Below, one piece after another: positions 52,625 through 61,749 of a stretch of 64,000 nucleotides of DNA. Source of the stretch: Parundibacterium terreum (GTDB lineage Bacteria; Pseudomonadota; Gammaproteobacteria; Burkholderiales; Burkholderiaceae_D); assembly GCF_014636315.1 (NCBI RefSeq), contig NZ_BMED01000003.1, forward strand, positions 682,001 to 746,000, written 5' to 3'. The notes beneath the pieces are model-generated. The model was given only the letters and a program-made list of their open reading frames with translations, was not told the DNA's origin and ran no database searches. The stretch's first letter is position 1. Every line of letters begins with the position of its first letter. The translations under genes were made by a program, and so were the position numbers.

Positions 52625-53618
52625 TCGCCGGGCTGACATTGACGGATTGAGAGCTGCTGCCCGGCAGGATTACCGATTCCGGGCCCATCAGGCTGGTTGG
52701 ATGCCCAGCCTCTACCCATGCATCAATACCGCCCAGTAGCGGGCGTGCGCGATGATATCCCTTGTCTACCAGTCGTTTGGCCAGCACAGCGGCGGATGCC
52801 TCATTTGGGCAGGAGCAATACACGACGATTTCCCTGTCTACGTGCAGATGCGGAATCAGGTGCTGCCAGTCCTCTATCGCCACGGCTAATGCTCCCGGAA
52901 TTGTCTGCGCCTCAATGGCACGGACGCTGGCACCGCGCACATCGACAATCACCGGCGGTCTGCCATCCTTGATCAGGGTTTGCAATTCACTGATATCTAT
53001 GCGTTCCATGCGCATCGCACTATTGAAGCGGCGGCGTTTCATCCATTTCAGCAGCAGGTAGGCGGCCAGCAGTGTTACTGCAACCATGATCGCCGTATTG
53101 CCCATGTCCACCAATTGAGCACTGAGCAGTTCTATATCCGGATGGAAAAGCAGGCCGGTGCCGATTGCCGCAGTGGCCCACAGGCCTATGCCTATGGTGT
53201 CGAACATCACGAATGCCGGCAGGCTGAGGCGCAGCGCACCGGACATCGGGGCGACGATCAGCGACAGGCCGGGCACAAACTTGGCGATCACCAGCGTAGA
53301 CAGGCCCCAGCGTTCAAAGCGCAGCTCAGTCTGCCGTACGCAGGAATCCGGTGACAAGGATAAGCGGCACAGCAGGCGCATCACGCGCAAGCCGTAAAAA
53401 CGCCCTATGCCATACCAGACTACATCGCCTATCAGGCTGGCCAGGATAGTGACGCAGAACAGTGCAACAACGGAAAAATGGCCGTCCGCGGCCAGTGTGC
53501 CCGATACGATGAGCGTAGGAACGGTGGGCAGGGGCAATCCAAGCTGCATCAGCAGGACATTGAAGAATACGATCAACAAACCGTATTCGATTGCCCAATG
53601 AATCAGCGTGTGCATCAT
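52605..53618 (-). CDS. DedA-family membrane protein fused to a rhodanese domain
   Basis: Protein of 337 residues. The DedA/SNARE-associated domain fills residues 1-195, with motifs such as [27 protein letters not shown] and [14 protein letters not shown], and several helices. A rhodanese domain follows (about 205-310), with the candidate active Cys C268 in [11 protein letters not shown]. DedA proteins are membrane transporters or lipid-flipping proteins needed for envelope stability; rhodaneses carry sulfane sulfur. The fusion is found elsewhere in proteobacteria. Function of the combination is unknown. Its 3' end overlaps ribA by 20 bases. Confidence 0.85.
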   Translation of the reverse strand: MMHTLIHWAIEYGLLIVFFNVLLMQLGLPLPTVPTLIVSGTLAADGHFSVVALFCVTILASLIGDVVWYGIGRFYGLRVMRLLCRLSLSPDSCVRQTELRFERWGLSTLVIAKFVPGLSLIVAPMSGALRLSLPAFVMFDTIGIGLWATAAIGTGLLFHPDIELLSAQLVDMGNTAIMVAVTLLAAYLLLKWMKRRRFNSAMRMERIDISELQTLIKDGRPPVIVDVRGASVRAIEAQTIPGALAVAIEDWQHLIPHLHVDREIVVYCSCPNEASAAVLAKRLVDKGYHRARPLLGGIDAWVEAGHPTSLMGPESVILPGSSSQSVNVSPAIIIRAE

Positions 53619-53685
53619 GGATAAATTTCCTGTCTATGTCTAAAGGGTACGCTGCCGGACAGGACATCCGGCAGCGTACCCAGGT

Positions 53686-54588
53686 TTATGCAGTCAGAAC
53701 GCCATGTTGATAATCGTGAATGGCTTGTTCAATTTCTTCCCGCGTGTTCATCACAAATGGACCGTACTGGACGATAGGTTCGCGCAATGGGCGACCTGCC
53801 AATACCAGGAAGCGGGCTTCTTCGCCGTCTGCCGTCACAGTAATGCGTTCGCCGTCGGACAAAATCCCTGCCTGATGGGTTTTCAGGTGGCGTGGCGCAT
53901 CTGCACTGCCTATCTTCAGCTTACCTTCATAAGGATACACAAAAGCGTGGTAGTCGCGCTTGACTATATGCGAAAAAACCATGCCGGCAGGCAAAATAAC
54001 ATCCAGATACAGCGGATCTGTGGTCAGCCCGGTGATGGCGCCCTCCAAGGACAGCTGGTCCATGTCCAGTTTACCTGCAATCACCTTGACCCTGCCGCCG
54101 CCAGCCAGCTCTGCCACGGGAATTTCTGCTGCGGGGATGTCGCGGTAGCCCGCAGGCTTCATTTTTTCTGCTGCAGGCAGGTTGATCCATAACTGGAATC
54201 CACGCATGCGGCCCTGCAACTGCTGCGGCATTTCCGAATGGATGATGCCGCGGCCGGCCGTCATCCACTGTACGCCGCCGCTTTGCAAGTCTCCCTGGTT
54301 GCCCAGATGGTCTTCATGACGCATATGGCCGTCAAGAATATAGGTCACCGTTTCAAAGCCGCGATGAGGGTGGTTCGGGAAGCCTGCATTGTAGTCATCC
54401 GGATTGTCGGACGAAAATTCATCCAACATCAGGAAAGGGTCCAGCCGCGCACCTTGTGCATTGCCCAGGCTGCGAGCCAGCTTCACACCGGCGCCGTCCG
54501 AGGTGCTCACCGACGCGATGATCCTTTGCAGTTCGCGAGTGCGTGTTTCTGTTGTTGTCTCTGTACCTGTTTCGATTGATGTGTTCAC
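53686..54588 (-). CDS. Pirin-family bicupin
   Basis: Bicupin of 300 residues. The metal motif is HPHRGFETVTYILDG with HEDHLG and then the conserved Glu in RGIIHSEMP, as in pirin/YhhW. Some members have quercetin 2,3-dioxygenase activity, others regulate pyruvate dehydrogenase. It diverges from the LysR gene at 54690, which probably controls it, as is common for pirins. A Thr/Glu-rich N-terminus of about 20 residues is unusual but short. Confidence 0.9.
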   Translation of the reverse strand: MNTSIETGTETTTETRTRELQRIIASVSTSDGAGVKLARSLGNAQGARLDPFLMLDEFSSDNPDDYNAGFPNHPHRGFETVTYILDGHMRHEDHLGNQGDLQSGGVQWMTAGRGIIHSEMPQQLQGRMRGFQLWINLPAAEKMKPAGYRDIPAAEIPVAELAGGGRVKVIAGKLDMDQLSLEGAITGLTTDPLYLDVILPAGMVFSHIVKRDYHAFVYPYEGKLKIGSADAPRHLKTHQAGILSDGERITVTADGEEARFLVLAGRPLREPIVQYGPFVMNTREEIEQAIHDYQHGVLTA

Positions 54589-54689
54589 TTGCTGCTCCTT
54601 TGGCTAATGATGGAGACATTAAAACATTTACTTGTTCGATAAAAAAGATCAATATTCAGATCATATTTATCTAATTAATCGATATATTG

Positions 54690-55637
54690 ATGCCTATGTC
54701 GGACGAATCTTCCTCACTTCACCCTCACATCACTTTGGAGCAATGGCGCGCGCTGACAGCGGTCGTGGAGACCGGCGGTTATGCGCAGGCGGCCGAGCTC
54801 TTGCACAAAAGTCAATCCTCCGTTACTTACGCGGTACAGAAGCTGGAATCGCTACTTGATGTTCGGGCCTTTGAAATTCAAGGCCGCAAGGCGATGCTGA
54901 CCAGCACTGGGCAATTGCTCTACCGGCGTGCCAAGAACCTGCTGGACGAGGCCGGTGCGCTGGAACGCGCAGCGCGGCGCCTGTCCGCCGGCTGGGAGGC
55001 AGAGATACGGATCTCTGCAGAAATGATTTTTCCTACCTGGCTATTGCTGGATTGCCTGCAGCAGTTCGGTTTGGAGAGCCCGCATACGCGGATAGAATTG
55101 ATCGAATCGGTATTGGCCGGCACCAGTGAAGCGCTATTGCAGGGGCAGGCCGACCTGGCGATTTCTGCACAGATACCACCGGGATTCCTGGGCGCTCCGC
55201 TGATGCAGTTCAGGGCAATGCCGGTCGCCAGCCCGGATCATCCGTTGCACAGGTTGGGACGAGAATTGAATTTGCAGGATTTGCGTGATTACAGGCAACT
55301 GGTGATACGCGAAACCGACAGCCGCCGCGCCAGCAGCATACTCAGCCTGGATGCCAGCCAGCGCTGGACAGTCAGCCATAGCGCGACCGCGATAGATGCA
55401 ATTTGCAGGGGCTACGGTTTCGCCTGGTTTCCCGAGGAAAAAATCCGGGATGAACTGGCAACGGGGCGTTTAAAGGTTTTGCCTTTGGCTGATGGCGGGC
55501 AGCGCTTCGGTACCTTGTATCTGATCTTGGCCGATCCCGACTATGCCGGCCCGGCAGCGCAGCGGCTGGCACAGATCATCCGCGAGACAGTTGCCAGCGA
55601 GTGCCTGCGGATTCCTGGTGCAGCGATGGCGTCTTGA
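54690..55637 (+). CDS. LysR-family regulator divergent from pirin
   Basis: LysR-type regulator of 315 residues with a clear helix-turn-helix region (YAQAAELLHKSQSSVTYAVQ) and an effector domain. The frame allows TTG 54687 or ATG 54690/54696 as the start; ATG 54690 is chosen. It lies 101 bases from the divergent pirin start, and the spacer is very AT-rich with an inverted repeat (ATAAA ... TTTAT). Regulation of the pirin gene is inferred from this arrangement. Confidence 0.87.
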   Translation: MPMSDESSSLHPHITLEQWRALTAVVETGGYAQAAELLHKSQSSVTYAVQKLESLLDVRAFEIQGRKAMLTSTGQLLYRRAKNLLDEAGALERAARRLSAGWEAEIRISAEMIFPTWLLLDCLQQFGLESPHTRIELIESVLAGTSEALLQGQADLAISAQIPPGFLGAPLMQFRAMPVASPDHPLHRLGRELNLQDLRDYRQLVIRETDSRRASSILSLDASQRWTVSHSATAIDAICRGYGFAWFPEEKIRDELATGRLKVLPLADGGQRFGTLYLILADPDYAGPAAQRLAQIIRETVASECLRIPGAAMAS

Positions 55638-55742
55638 ATCATGCCCTGCATCGGGGGATGCGGGGCATGGCGGGCTTGGTGTAGGATGATGACGTCGCTT
55701 ACTGTGTATCCGGGTACAAATCGCAACAAGAATGGAGGGCTT

Positions 55743-56900
55743 ATGGCCGCAGGCACCAAGAATACCGCCGATCAGCGGCAGCGCAAGCCTGCATCAGCCG
55801 CGGCCTCTGCCGGCACCTCTGCCGGGATCGCTTTGCCTGGCCAGACAGTACTGGTCTTGCAGGGCGGAGGTGCATTGGGAGCCTATCAGTTGGGAGTCTA
55901 CGAAGCCCTGCATGAGGCCGGCATAGAGCCGGACTGGGTGATAGGCACGTCAATAGGGGCAATCAATGGCGCAATCATTGCCGGCAATCCGCCGGAGCAG
56001 CGGCTGCTGCGCCTGAACGAATTCTGGCAAACAACGCAGCATCATAGCCGTCATTTTCCCGGCGGTAGCAATGCGCTGATCAATATGTTGACGATGGCAC
56101 AAGGGATACCGGGCTTTTTTTCGCCGAACCCCTCGTCCTGGTTCGGCCTGAATGGCAATACAGGTATAGAGCAGGCGGCGTATTACTCGACCGCGCCGCT
56201 CAGGAAAACCCTGGAGGCGCTGGTCGATTTCGACTATATCAACGAAAGGCATACCCGCCTGACGGTCGGTGCCGTCAGCGCGCTGAGCGGTGAAATGCGT
56301 TATTTCGATAGCCGTGATGAGAAGATAAATGTTGAGCACATAATGGCTTCCGGTGCCTTGCCGCCTGCCTTTCCTGCGGTACGCGTGGATGGCGAGCCTT
56401 ACTGGGACGGCGGCCTGTATTCGAATACGCCGATAGAGGCGGTGCTGGACGACAAGCCGCGCCGCGACAGCGTGATTTTTTCAGTACAGGTCTGGAATCC
56501 GCGCGGGCCGGAAGCAAGTACTCTGACGCAGGTGATGGGCAAGCTGAAAGATATCCAGTACGCCAGCAGATCCGGCCATATAGAGCGGCAACGGCAGATC
56601 CACCGTTTGCGCCATGTGATCCGGGAGCTGACGCTGAAGCTGCCCCCAGAACTCAGGGATGATCCCGAATGCAGGGAATTGTCGGCCTGGGGTTGCGGCA
56701 CGACCATGCACGTCATCAAACTGAACGCCCCGGTACTGGATGGCGAGGACCATACCAAGGACCTAGACTTTACCTCCCGCGGCATACGCACGCGCCGGCA
56801 GGCAGGGCTGGACGAAACGCGCAGCATGATTGCATCCCGCCCATGGACTGCGGAAGTCGATCCTATAGAGGGAGTGATGATTCATGAAATCCAGGCATGA
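55743..56900 (+). CDS. Patatin-like phospholipase family protein
   Basis: Protein of 385 residues of the patatin family with a DUF3734-type C-terminus. The glycine-rich oxyanion motif is QGGGALGAYQLG. The nucleophile elbow is GTSIG and the catalytic Asp is in DGGLYSN. It has an Ala/Ser-rich N-terminus of about 35 residues. ATG 55743 with GGAGGG upstream is preferred to an upstream frame. Serine lipid hydrolase activity is inferred. Some relatives in this genome group sit near polyhydroxyalkanoate genes, but none are here. Confidence 0.85.
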   Translation: MAAGTKNTADQRQRKPASAAASAGTSAGIALPGQTVLVLQGGGALGAYQLGVYEALHEAGIEPDWVIGTSIGAINGAIIAGNPPEQRLLRLNEFWQTTQHHSRHFPGGSNALINMLTMAQGIPGFFSPNPSSWFGLNGNTGIEQAAYYSTAPLRKTLEALVDFDYINERHTRLTVGAVSALSGEMRYFDSRDEKINVEHIMASGALPPAFPAVRVDGEPYWDGGLYSNTPIEAVLDDKPRRDSVIFSVQVWNPRGPEASTLTQVMGKLKDIQYASRSGHIERQRQIHRLRHVIRELTLKLPPELRDDPECRELSAWGCGTTMHVIKLNAPVLDGEDHTKDLDFTSRGIRTRRQAGLDETRSMIASRPWTAEVDPIEGVMIHEIQA

Positions 56901-57142
56901 TAGGGAAAGCTAATTGTAAGAAAGTTTCTCATTTGCATACTTAATGGCAATTTTTCTGTAGCATTTACAGAGACAGGGCACCGCTTGAAATTTTTACCCT
57001 CAGCGGCATATATGGATTGTCGAAGCAGCAGAAGCGCTTGCGATCTGGAGGTGATACACCGGCGCGCCTGTGCATTCAGTCCATCATGCGCCCTCATACT
57101 TGCGGCATCAGCCGGAGTTTCTTGCCATTTTATTAGGAACAC

Positions 57143-58285
57143 ATGCCTTCACGCTCCAAGCTCTTTACCTTGTTTGCCATTATTGCGGCAGCCCATGCCT
57201 TCCTCGGTTTCAGCCTGTTTTCTGCACTGAACCTTGAGGGATTGGCCTTGCTGGGCGCATGGCTGGTGCTGCTATTGTCTACTGCGCTGCTGCCCATGGG
57301 CTTATTGGCGCCGATGATGAAGAATAAGGCAGTCTCGGACCGGCTGGCCTGGGCTGGCTTGATCGTGATGGGCCTGTTCTCTTCAGTTTTTGTGCTGACG
57401 CTGTTGCGCGATCTGCTGCTATTGCCGCTTTCATTTATAGTTCCGGCTCACTATTACCAGGATATGAATGAAGGATCAGCGCTGGCGGTACTGGCTGGAG
57501 CCCTGTTATTTACGATTGTTGGCTGGTTCAATGCGCGTCGCCGCGCTGCCGTCGTTGATGTGACTGTGCCGATTACCGACCTGCCTGCCGAGCTGGTCGG
57601 TTTTACCATTGCACAGATCAGCGACATCCATGTCGGTGCCACCATCAAGCGCCGCTATCTGTCGGCAATCGTTGACAAAGTAAATAGCCTGAACCCCGAC
57701 ATCATTGCCGTAACCGGCGACCTCGTGGATGGCCGGGTGGCGGAATTGAAATCCCATACCTCACCTTTGAAGCGCCTGCATTCGCGGCACGGTACCTACT
57801 TTGTCACCGGCAACCATGAATACTATTCCGGCGCCTTGCCGTGGATCGCCGAGTTGCGGCGCCTGGGATTGACGGTATTGCTGAATGAGCACGTGACATT
57901 GCAGCATGAAGGCCATACCGTCGTGATTGCCGGTGTAACCGACTATACTGCAGGCCATTTTTATGCAGAGCACGCCAGCGATCCTGTGGCGGCATTGCGT
58001 GGCGCGCCGCAAGATGCTCCGCTTAAATTATTGCTGGCGCATCAGCCGCGCAGTTCATTCAAGGCGGCAGAGCAGGATTACGATTTGCAGTTGTCGGGTC
58101 ACACCCACGGGGGACAGTTCTTCCCCTGGAACTTCTTCGTCCGTTTCCAGCAGCCTTTTACTGCCGGCCTGCACAAGATCAAGAATTTATGGGTGTATAC
58201 CAGCCGAGGTACTGGTTACTGGGGCCCGCCGAAGCGCCTGGGAGCGCCGTCTGAGATTACGCGGATACGCCTGTCCCGGGCTTGA
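57143..58285 (+). CDS. Membrane-anchored metallophosphoesterase (YaeI-like)
   Basis: Protein of 380 residues. Four hydrophobic helices fill the first ~125 residues. The calcineurin-like domain follows with its five motifs: QISDIHVG, VTGDLVDG, VTGNHEYYSG, LLAHQPRSS and SGHTHGGQFFPW. Relatives hydrolyse UDP-2,3-diacylglucosamine (LpxI/YaeI type) or other phosphodiesters at the membrane. AGGA sits upstream of the ATG. It is a single-gene unit ending at a strong terminator-like hairpin. Confidence 0.88.
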   Translation: MPSRSKLFTLFAIIAAAHAFLGFSLFSALNLEGLALLGAWLVLLLSTALLPMGLLAPMMKNKAVSDRLAWAGLIVMGLFSSVFVLTLLRDLLLLPLSFIVPAHYYQDMNEGSALAVLAGALLFTIVGWFNARRRAAVVDVTVPITDLPAELVGFTIAQISDIHVGATIKRRYLSAIVDKVNSLNPDIIAVTGDLVDGRVAELKSHTSPLKRLHSRHGTYFVTGNHEYYSGALPWIAELRRLGLTVLLNEHVTLQHEGHTVVIAGVTDYTAGHFYAEHASDPVAALRGAPQDAPLKLLLAHQPRSSFKAAEQDYDLQLSGHTHGGQFFPWNFFVRFQQPFTAGLHKIKNLWVYTSRGTGYWGPPKRLGAPSEITRIRLSRA

Positions 58286-58325
58286 CCGTGATGGGGTTTG
58301 CGGGGAAGTGCCAGCTTTTGTAGAC

Positions 58326-58357
58326 CACATTCATCCGCAGTTTGGCGGATGAATGTG
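58326..58357. terminator. Strong hairpin between metallophosphoesterase and hexR
   Basis: A perfect 13-bp stem, CACATTCATCCGC with GCGGATGAATGTG, encloses a six-base loop between convergent genes. The flanks are TACCGTTTTG on one side and CTACAAAAGC on the other, so it is a bidirectional but not classic U-run terminator. Confidence 0.6.
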
Positions 58358-58376
58358 TACCGTTTTGTGTCTAGTT

Positions 58377-59321
58377 TTATTCGACCTTGCTGTCCAGGCG
58401 TTTTTCGCTGATGCTGGCCTTGGCTCTTTCCAGCATGTCGATTGCCGCAGGACCGCGCATCAGCGTTACTGCCACTGCCAGCGCATCGATATAAGTAAGG
58501 TGCGCCAGGCGTGAGGTCATCGGTGTATAGATGTCCGGGTCTTCCTCCACATCCACGCTGATATGTACGTCGGCCAGTTCCGCCAGCGGGCCGCCGCTAG
58601 CACAGAGTACCAATACCTTCGCTCCCGCATTTTTGGCCAGTTGCACGCTGCGTATCATGTCGCGCGTGCGGCCGGTACGCGAGAACGCGACGACCACGCA
58701 ATCGCTGTTCAGCAGCGTCGCCGATTGTGCCTGTAAATGGGCATCGCAGAAGACTGTGGTCGGAATGCCGAAGCGGAAAAATTTAAGTTGTGCGTCGATT
58801 GCCAGTGCGCCGGAATAACCTAGGCCGTAGCATTCTATGCGGCGCGCGCGTGACAGCAGGCTGACGGCAGCCTCAAAACTGGCCGTGTTGGCCGAATTGC
58901 GTGCTTCCATCAGCGCTGCGATGGTACGGTCAAACACCTTCGGCAATACATCGCGCACCTGGTCTGCCTGGTTCACGTCCAGATGCAGGTAGGGAATGCC
59001 GGTTGCCAGGCTCTTTGCGAAGGCCAGCTTGAAACTCTTGAAGCCGTCAAAGCCCATGGATTGCGAGAAGCGGGCGACCGTAGGTTCGCTGACATCGCAA
59101 GCCTGCGCCAATACGCGTATCGACATTTCCAGGCTGTCGTGCGGTTTCTGCAGCAAATATTCCGCCACCTGGCGTTCCGCGCGGCTTAGCGCAGTGCTGG
59201 CCGTGCGTATGCGTGCCAGCAGGCCTTTTTCCGGCGGAGATACTTTGCCTTGCGGCAGGCCAGACAAGGGTTCATGCATGCCATGTTCCTGGCCGGCGTG
59301 GTGGCTTTTATGTCTCATCAT
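58377..59321 (-). CDS. hexR: HexR, RpiR-type regulator of the Entner-Doudoroff genes
   Basis: Transcriptional regulator of 314 residues. An N-terminal RpiR helix-turn-helix domain (LSRAERQVAEYLLQ and ACDVSEPTVARFSQSMG) is followed by a SIS sugar-phosphate-binding domain with GLGYSGALAIDAQ and FSRTGRTRDMI. HexR binds 2-keto-3-deoxy-6-phosphogluconate in known species and represses zwf, pgl, edd and eda. It is the third gene of the leftward zwf-pgl-hexR unit and overlaps pgl by ATGA. A candidate operator lies at 61572. Confidence 0.92.
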   Translation of the reverse strand: MMRHKSHHAGQEHGMHEPLSGLPQGKVSPPEKGLLARIRTASTALSRAERQVAEYLLQKPHDSLEMSIRVLAQACDVSEPTVARFSQSMGFDGFKSFKLAFAKSLATGIPYLHLDVNQADQVRDVLPKVFDRTIAALMEARNSANTASFEAAVSLLSRARRIECYGLGYSGALAIDAQLKFFRFGIPTTVFCDAHLQAQSATLLNSDCVVVAFSRTGRTRDMIRSVQLAKNAGAKVLVLCASGGPLAELADVHISVDVEEDPDIYTPMTSRLAHLTYIDALAVAVTLMRGPAAIDMLERAKASISEKRLDSKVE

Positions 59322-60010
59322 GGACTCCAGAAGACATCAACGGGACAAGTCGCTTCGCGCAACAGCGCGCTGATGGGCAGGCTGTCAGCCCCTGCATTGT
59401 CCAGAACCAGGCGCTTTTCACGGCCGGTAATGACCAGCCAGATGCGCTCGGTATTGACCAGGCGCGACAGGGACAGGGAAATACGGGTCTGTCCGGATTG
59501 CGGGTTCGTCGCCGGCACGCACAGGCTATCCGGATTATTCACCAGCAAATGCGGCGAGCCGGGAAACAGCGAGGCAACGTGGCCATCAGCGCCCATGCCG
59601 AGCAGGATCGCGTCAAAGGCTGCCGGCAATTGCTCGGCCAGCCGTTTGCCCACTGCTGGAATTGCATCGGCAGGCATCGCATCCGGTGTTTTCAAGGATA
59701 CCAGTTGCCAGCGTTGCGCTTCCTGGCTGGATACATGGTTGGATTTCTCCAGGCATTGCCTGAACAGGCCCTCATTGCTTTGCGGATCGGCGTCGGCAAC
59801 CCAGCGCTCATCGGTGGCAACCAGCTTGATCTTGCCGCCTGCGGTAGAAGCTGACAGCAAACTGTCGAGTTGGCGATACACCGGGGCCGGCGTGGTGCCG
59901 CCTGCCAGCGCAAAGCTGCTGTTTTCTTTTGCCTGGATGATCGCCATCCATTGCGCGGACAGTGCATCGCTGAGCGTAGCGAAATCCGGATATTCATGCA
60001 TACGCAGCAT
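59318..60010 (-). CDS. pgl: 6-Phosphogluconolactonase
   Basis: Enzyme of 230 residues hydrolysing 6-phosphogluconolactone. Motifs are FALAGGTTPAPVYRQL, TDERWV and GMGADGHVASLFPGSP. The frame runs upstream, but ATG 60010, preceded by GAGGG, gives a normal N-terminus and sits five bases past the zwf stop. It overlaps hexR by four bases. It follows zwf in the usual order. Confidence 0.95.
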   Translation of the reverse strand: MLRMHEYPDFATLSDALSAQWMAIIQAKENSSFALAGGTTPAPVYRQLDSLLSASTAGGKIKLVATDERWVADADPQSNEGLFRQCLEKSNHVSSQEAQRWQLVSLKTPDAMPADAIPAVGKRLAEQLPAAFDAILLGMGADGHVASLFPGSPHLLVNNPDSLCVPATNPQSGQTRISLSLSRLVNTERIWLVITGREKRLVLDNAGADSLPISALLREATCPVDVFWSP

Positions 60011-60014
60011 AGTG

Positions 60015-61475
60015 TCAGCCCTCGACAAATTCTTCGCCCCAGCTGGAGCCGCTCTGCGCCAGCAGATAGCTGGCCGCTGCAGGGCCCCAGCTGCCGGCGA
60101 TATAGGATTTCAGGCCTTCGGTATCGGATTGCCAGGCGCTCATGATGGGATCTATCCAATCCCAGGCGGCGGTCAATTCGTCATCACGCACGAACAGGGT
60201 CAGGTCGCCATGCATCGCATCCAGCAACAGCCTTTCATAGGATTCCACGCGGCGCGAGCTGGAAGCTTCTGCAAAATCCAGATTGAGTGCAACATCGGAC
60301 AGGCGTATGCCTTCACCCGGCTCCTTGGCTTTCAGGAATAATTCCACGCTCTCTTCCGGCTGCAGCGAAATAACCAGACGGTTAGAGCGCAGGTTGCGTT
60401 GTGAAGCGCCAAAGATGGAGTAGGGGATAGGCTTGAAGTTGATCGTGATCTCAGCGCTGCGTGTTGCCATGCGCTTGCCGGTACGCAGGAAGAAAGGCAC
60501 ACCTGCCCAGCGCCAGTTGTCGATTTCAGCGCGTATCGCGACAAAGGTCTCGGTCCGCGATGCAGTCGGCACGCCCGGTTCAGCCTGATAGGAAATCACA
60601 GGCTTGCCGTCAACCGCGCCTGCGCGATACTGGCCGCGTACGGTTTTCTTGCTGACTTCGTCAGGTGTGAACTTGTGCAATGCGCGCAAGACTTTCACTT
60701 TTTCATCACGGATGGAATCGGCGCCGGCATTGACTGGCGGCTCCATCGCGACGATGGACAGCAATTGCAGCAGATGGTTTTGCACCATATCGCGCAGCGC
60801 GCCGGTATGGTCGTAAAAGTCGCCCCGCGATTCCACGCCGACTTGCTCGGAAATGGAGATCTGCACATCCTGTATCCACTTGCGATTCCACAACGGTTCC
60901 AGGAAGGAGTTGGCAAAGCGTAGCGCCAGCAGGTTCTGCACCATTTCCTTGCCCAGGTAATGGTCGATACGGTAGATCTGGTTTTCTTTAAGGTATTTAC
61001 GCAGGGCTGCATTGATGTCGCGTGCCGACTGTGCATCGCGTCCCAGCGGCTTTTCCACCACGACGCGCGCATTGCCGCTGACCAGGTCATGTACGGACAA
61101 TTGCTGCACGATGGGTTCAAACAGGTCCGGACCGGTGGCCAGGTAAAACAGCGTGGCATTGGATTCCGAGGTATGCAGCTTTTCTTTCAAGCCCTGGAAA
61201 TCGGCCGCTTCACGCGCGTCTATCTTTGCATAATGTGTTTTCGCCAGGAAAGCTTGCAACTGCTCCGGTGTGCTGCCGCAATCCTTGGCACAATAGCTCT
61301 CTATACTGGCAGAGACACGCTGACGAAAATCTTCATCTGCCAGCGCTTCCCGCGCGGCACCGATGAACATGAAATTCTTGTCCAGCCGACCATTGACGAA
61401 TGCGCTAAACAGTGCAGGGATGATCTTGCGTTTGGCGAGATCGCCAGTGCCGCCGAACAGTACGAATGTGGTCAT
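60015..61475 (-). CDS. zwf: Glucose-6-phosphate 1-dehydrogenase
   Basis: NADP-dependent enzyme of 486 residues, the entry step to the pentose-phosphate and Entner-Doudoroff routes. The cofactor motif is FGGTGDLAKRK at the start. The active-site signature is RIDHYLGKE, with D171, H172 and K176. ATG 61475 has CGGAG upstream, so the open upstream frame is not used. It is the first gene of zwf-pgl-hexR. Divergent from edd with a predicted HexR site between. Confidence 0.96.
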   Translation of the reverse strand: MTTFVLFGGTGDLAKRKIIPALFSAFVNGRLDKNFMFIGAAREALADEDFRQRVSASIESYCAKDCGSTPEQLQAFLAKTHYAKIDAREAADFQGLKEKLHTSESNATLFYLATGPDLFEPIVQQLSVHDLVSGNARVVVEKPLGRDAQSARDINAALRKYLKENQIYRIDHYLGKEMVQNLLALRFANSFLEPLWNRKWIQDVQISISEQVGVESRGDFYDHTGALRDMVQNHLLQLLSIVAMEPPVNAGADSIRDEKVKVLRALHKFTPDEVSKKTVRGQYRAGAVDGKPVISYQAEPGVPTASRTETFVAIRAEIDNWRWAGVPFFLRTGKRMATRSAEITINFKPIPYSIFGASQRNLRSNRLVISLQPEESVELFLKAKEPGEGIRLSDVALNLDFAEASSSRRVESYERLLLDAMHGDLTLFVRDDELTAAWDWIDPIMSAWQSDTEGLKSYIAGSWGPAAASYLLAQSGSSWGEEFVEG

Positions 61476-61571
61476 GCTGACTCCGAATGTAATTGTCTGT
61501 GGTCGTAAAGCCTGAGAGGGCTGCTTGTCAAAAAATGCCTTATTGTGATTATGACAGAATATCTTCAAAAA

Positions 61572-61586
61572 TGTAGTTTCATTACG
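61572..61586. promoter_or_regulatory. Predicted HexR operator between zwf and edd
   Basis: TGTAGTTTCATTACG is a near-palindrome close to the known HexR pattern TGTARTNNNAYTACA, with the last base changed. It lies in the 274-base divergent region between zwf and edd, with a weaker half-like copy (TTGTAGTTG) 15 bases downstream. Feedback by the HexR of this locus is inferred. Confidence 0.55.
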
Positions 61587-61749
61587 ATATTTGTAGTTGT
61601 TTTTGGTAAATTTTCCTCGTAAATGGTATTAACTGAAAGTTTGTTACAGAAATTTCTGATAATGTGCTATCTTTCTATCATCTGAATAGTGAACTGTCCC
61701 GGCCGCTTTCACAGAACCGGAGGTTTCCACCGCATGAAAGTGAGTCCAA

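Noticed and set aside
57011..57136. Short plus-strand frame (41 residues) before the metallophosphoesterase
   Set aside because: No ribosome-binding site, no hydrophobic or conserved pattern, and it ends inside the leader of the next gene.
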